Below are positions 6,235 through 6,371 of a stretch of DNA of 6,371 nucleotides, piece by piece. The notes under the pieces were generated by a model. That model was given only the letters and a program-made list of their open reading frames with translations. It was not told the DNA's origin and ran no database searches. The stretch's first letter is position 1; each line of letters begins with the position of its first letter. The DNA lies in NCBI GenBank assembly GCA_964469455.1, contig CAYXZX010000156.1:1-6371 (forward strand), given 5' to 3'. The position numbers and the translations under genes were made by a program. The DNA is from Fen-999 sp964469455 (GTDB taxonomy: Bacteria > Pseudomonadota > Gammaproteobacteria > Burkholderiales > Rhodocyclaceae).

Positions 6235-6371
6235 TCAAGAACGTGTGTTGAATCTCTTCGTCAGCCGGGCCCCCACCAGCGGCTGGACGAACTTGGAAAC
6301 GTCGCCGCCGAGCGACGCGATCTCCCGCACCATGGTCGCGGAGAGGAACATGTATTGCTCGCCCGGCGTCA
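6235..6371 (-). CDS. coaD: Phosphopantetheine adenylyltransferase (CoaD), 3' end only
   Basis: CoaD joins AMP from ATP to 4'-phosphopantetheine to give dephospho-CoA, the next-to-last step of coenzyme A synthesis in the cytoplasm. Only the last 44 codons and the TGA stop (6235-6237) are in the window; the rest lies beyond the right edge. The visible tail reads TPGEQYMFLSATMVREIASL followed by GGDVSKFVQPLV, which fits the CoaD C-terminus: the S-[ST]-x-[VM]-[RK]-E nucleotide-binding segment and the GGDVS helix. In E. coli the matching part is SFISSSLVKEVARHQGDV. The protein ends in a short basic tail (RLTKRFNTRS). It is upstream of, and probably co-transcribed with, the ferredoxin gene. The match is clear despite the truncation. 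Confidence 0.92.
   Translation of the reverse strand, partial: TPGEQYMFLSATMVREIASLGGDVSKFVQPLVGARLTKRFNTRS

Overview
The window looks like a stretch of chromosome from a GC-rich Gram-negative proteobacterium. It is most likely a betaproteobacterium, judging from protein character (the CoaD tail, the VAEFSRGKSE-type dynamin, the TPR gene ahead of lolB) and from gene order. It carries seven genes, mostly housekeeping. I see no mobile element, phage gene, CRISPR array or RNA gene. Nearly every base is coding; the largest gene-free stretch is the 104 bases between two divergent operons.

Left part (minus strand, 3086 down to 38): a three-gene operon, TPR protein -> lolB -> ispE. The TPR protein is exported and of unknown exact role. 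LolB is the outer-membrane acceptor of lipoproteins. IspE is the fourth enzyme of the MEP isoprenoid pathway. The genes are joined by two 4-base stop/start overlaps. The first (CTGA) implies that lolB starts with the rare codon CTG, since no ATG, GTG or TTG gives it a complete signal peptide. A strong sigma70-like promoter sits across the ispE stop codon and fires out of the window. In relatives ispE is followed by a tRNA-Gln gene and prs, so this promoter probably serves that unit.

Middle (3087-3190): a short divergent regulatory region. It holds a candidate -10 for mutM, a 6+6 inverted repeat, and a 21-codon reading frame overlapping the mutM start.

Right part: mutM (formamidopyrimidine-DNA glycosylase, repair of oxidised bases) is followed two bases later by a 638-residue dynamin-like large GTPase. 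This GTPase is the least understood gene here. Converging on it from the right edge are coaD (CoA biosynthesis, only its 3' end present) and an Alvin-type 2[4Fe-4S] ferredoxin, probably one transcript.

No clear new defence or accessory system is visible. The points most worth a second look are the CTG start of lolB, the promoter over the ispE stop, and the GTPase coupled to mutM.
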